NCBI GenBank assembly: GCA_046728075.1
Contig: JBKPDV010000269.1
Location: 1-6,866, forward strand
Reading direction: 5' to 3'
From: JBKPDV01 sp046728075
GTDB lineage: Bacteria > Acidobacteriota > Thermoanaerobaculia > UBA5066 > Gp7-AA6
DNA: 6,866 nt
Part shown: positions 5,737 to 6,866 of the stretch, one piece after another
Numbering within the stretch: the first letter of the stretch is position 1
Layout: the number at the start of each line of letters is the position of its first letter
The notes under the pieces: generated by a model
The model's database searches: none
What the model saw: the letters and a program-made list of their open reading frames with translations, nothing else
Told to the model about the DNA's origin: nothing
Program-made: the position numbers and the translations under genes

Positions 5737-6561
5737 CTACTCCGCCGTTTCGCCCTTCGAGCGAGAAGCGAAAAGAAAGAGAGTGAAGAAAATCGCGAAG
5801 GAGAGGGTTGCCAGCACAGCCGCGATGGCGTTCGCGTTGGCGATGTTGCCCGCCTCGAACTGCGCGAAGATGTAGAGCGGGGCCGTCTGGGTCCTCAACC
5901 TCAAGTTGCCCGAGACCATCACCGTCGCTCCAAACTCTCCCAGCGAGTGGGCAAACGTGAGCAGGGCGCCGGTGATCATGCCGCCTCGCAGGGCGGGCAG
6001 GAGCACCAGTCGGAAGGTGGTCCACGGCGTCGCCCCGATCGTGTAGGCGGCTTCCTCATACGTCGCCTCGAGCTCGTCCAGAACGGGCTTGACCGCTCCG
6101 AGCATGTAAGGAAACGTCACGAAGAGATGCGCGAGGAGGACTCCGGCTGGGCGGAACATCGGCTGCAGGCCGAGAGGATCGATGATTTTTCCGAGAAGGC
6201 CGATCGGTCCCCAGAGCAGAAGGAGCGAGGTCCCGACCACGACCGTCGGGATCGCGACCGGCAGGTTCACGACGACGTTCAGGGTGCGGTCTCCCCAGAA
6301 GCGATACTTCGAAAGGACATAGGCGGCCAGGGTTCCCAGGACTGCGTTGACCACCGTCGTCGCAAAGGCGATGAGCAGGGAGAAGCGCAACGCGAACTGC
6401 GCTTCGGGCGCCCGAACCGCGGACCAGAAGGCGTCCGGCCCGCCCTTTCCAGCGAAGACGAAGACCGCCGCCAGCGGCATCAGCAGAAGGGGGAGCAGGA
6501 CCAGCAGCAGAAGGCTGACCGGCAGGAAGCTCGAGCCCCGTCCGAGATCCCGGCGCCTCAT
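5737..6561 (-). CDS. ABC transporter permease, CysT/ModB-like (sulfate-type oxyanion importer)
   Basis: This is a 274-residue inner-membrane subunit with about six membrane spans (roughly 12-37, 58-82, 94-118, 138-158, 195-210, 243-266). It carries the EAA loop that docks on the ATPase (EEAAYTIGATPW, 169-180, through LLP at 187-189). The segments NLPVAIPTVVVG (99-110) and HSLGEFGATVMVSGN (205-219) are typical of the CysT/CysW/ModB branch. The ATG at 6561 overlaps the upstream stop as ATGA and has GGAG 8 nt before it; an earlier ATG at 6630 would add 23 residues inside the neighbouring gene and is rejected. Sulfate systems normally pair CysT with CysW, but only one permease lies between binding protein and ATPase. 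It therefore probably works as a homodimer, as ModB does, unless a second permease gene lies outside the window. Confidence 0.88.
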   Translation of the reverse strand: MRRRDLGRGSSFLPVSLLLLVLLPLLLMPLAAVFVFAGKGGPDAFWSAVRAPEAQFALRFSLLIAFATTVVNAVLGTLAAYVLSKYRFWGDRTLNVVVNLPVAIPTVVVGTSLLLLWGPIGLLGKIIDPLGLQPMFRPAGVLLAHLFVTFPYMLGAVKPVLDELEATYEEAAYTIGATPWTTFRLVLLPALRGGMITGALLTFAHSLGEFGATVMVSGNLRLRTQTAPLYIFAQFEAGNIANANAIAAVLATLSFAIFFTLFLFASRSKGETAE

Positions 6562-6866
6562 TTCTTCAGCTCCGCGAGCACCTGTCGCTTCCAGATTCCA
6601 TCCACGATCTCCTTCTTGGCGCGCTTCCATCCTCCCAGGTCCGAGATCTGGAACGGGTCCTCGATTCGACCAAAGGCCGGATTGGCCGCGTTGAGCGGCT
6701 CCTCCACGCTGCGAAAGCCATATCGGACGAAGATCTTCTGCGCGTCCTCGCTCCAGAGGAAGCGCTGAAAGGCGTCGACCAAGTCGCGTTCTTTGTGCGA
6801 GACGTTGCGGTCGACGCGCACGAGCGTGTGCTCGGAAAGGATCGTCGAGCGCGGGTAGACGACGTC
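6558..6866 (-). CDS. Sulfate-type ABC substrate-binding protein, C-terminal part (cut by window edge)
   Basis: Only the last 102 residues are present; the frame is open through the window end, so the signal peptide and most of the ligand site are unseen. What remains follows the C-terminal lobe of Sbp/CysP proteins: DVVYPRSTILSEHTLVRVD corresponds to their VVxPSxSIxAExPVxVVD strand, then DAFQRFLWSEDAQKIFVRYGF matches the AEAYLxYLYSPEGQ helix. PFQISDLGGWKRAKKE matches the LFTIDExFGGWxKAQKE ending. These proteins capture sulfate, or sometimes thiosulfate or a related oxyanion, outside the inner membrane and deliver it to the permease. The TGA stop overlaps the permease ATG by four bases, which ties the two genes into one operon. 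The GTG at 6821 is an internal valine codon, not the start. Confidence 0.85.
   Translation of the reverse strand, partial: DVVYPRSTILSEHTLVRVDRNVSHKERDLVDAFQRFLWSEDAQKIFVRYGFRSVEEPLNAANPAFGRIEDPFQISDLGGWKRAKKEIVDGIWKRQVLAELKK

Noticed and set aside
4946..5875. Plus-strand open frame of 309 codons opposite the ABC ATPase
   Set aside because: It is antisense to Walker A, signature and Walker B coding sequence, has shadow-like composition and shows no family resemblance.
5735..6025. N-terminal extension of 97 residues on the ABC-USP frame
   Set aside because: It lies inside the permease gene in another frame, is low-complexity (R, G, H), and the ATPase homology starts at the ATG at 5734 with its own ribosome site.
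6562..6630. Upstream ATG giving the permease 23 more residues
   Set aside because: It would overlap the binding-protein gene by about 70 bases, adds charged non-membrane sequence and has a poorer site than the ATGA start at 6561.
5947..6768. Plus-strand open frame of 273 codons opposite the permease and binding protein
   Set aside because: It is very rich in R, E, Q and D with no motif, and is antisense to two overlapping genes of a clear transporter operon.

Overview
The window looks like a stretch of chromosome from a high-GC, probably uncultured bacterium. The protein types (GT-C-like membrane protein with a C-terminal Ig-like domain, PPi-type phosphofructokinase, universal stress modules) would fit Acidobacteriota or a similar deep-branching phylum, but nothing here fixes the taxonomy. 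There are no RNA genes, insertion sequences, CRISPR arrays or phage genes.

Right-hand two thirds (2683-6866, minus strand, read right to left): a compact operon. It runs from the 3' end of a sulfate-type ABC substrate-binding protein (cut by the window edge), through one CysT/ModB-like permease (ATGA overlap) and an ABC ATPase (2-nt gap), to a 6-phosphofructokinase (25-nt gap). The ATPase is the notable gene. Behind the normal CysA-like nucleotide-binding and TOBE domains it carries two consecutive universal stress protein (USP) domains in one continuous 610-codon frame. The kinase has Asp and Lys at the two positions that normally mark pyrophosphate rather than ATP as phosphoryl donor.

Middle (2161-2682): a 242-bp divergent intergenic region and a small plus-strand gene. 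The intergenic region holds a 7-bp tandem repeat (ACTGAGG, seven units), a bulged hairpin directly beside it, and a good -35/17-bp/-10 promoter candidate pointing right. The small gene (90 codons from its only ATG) resembles no family I can name firmly, its pattern faintly recalls sigma-70 region 2, and its coding-like frame continues upstream of the ATG. It converges on the kinase gene with 7 nt between stop codons.

Left third (52-2160, minus strand): one large polytopic membrane protein of the GT-C/YfhO-like kind with a soluble C-terminal half ending in an Ig-like domain. By eye it is less GC-rich than the operon and is probably a separate transcription unit.

Working model (inference): the transporter imports an oxyanion, most likely sulfate, with a USP tail that could tune the ATPase to nucleotide or stress state. 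The pyrophosphate-using kinase in the same operon could draw on PPi released when imported sulfate is activated to APS.
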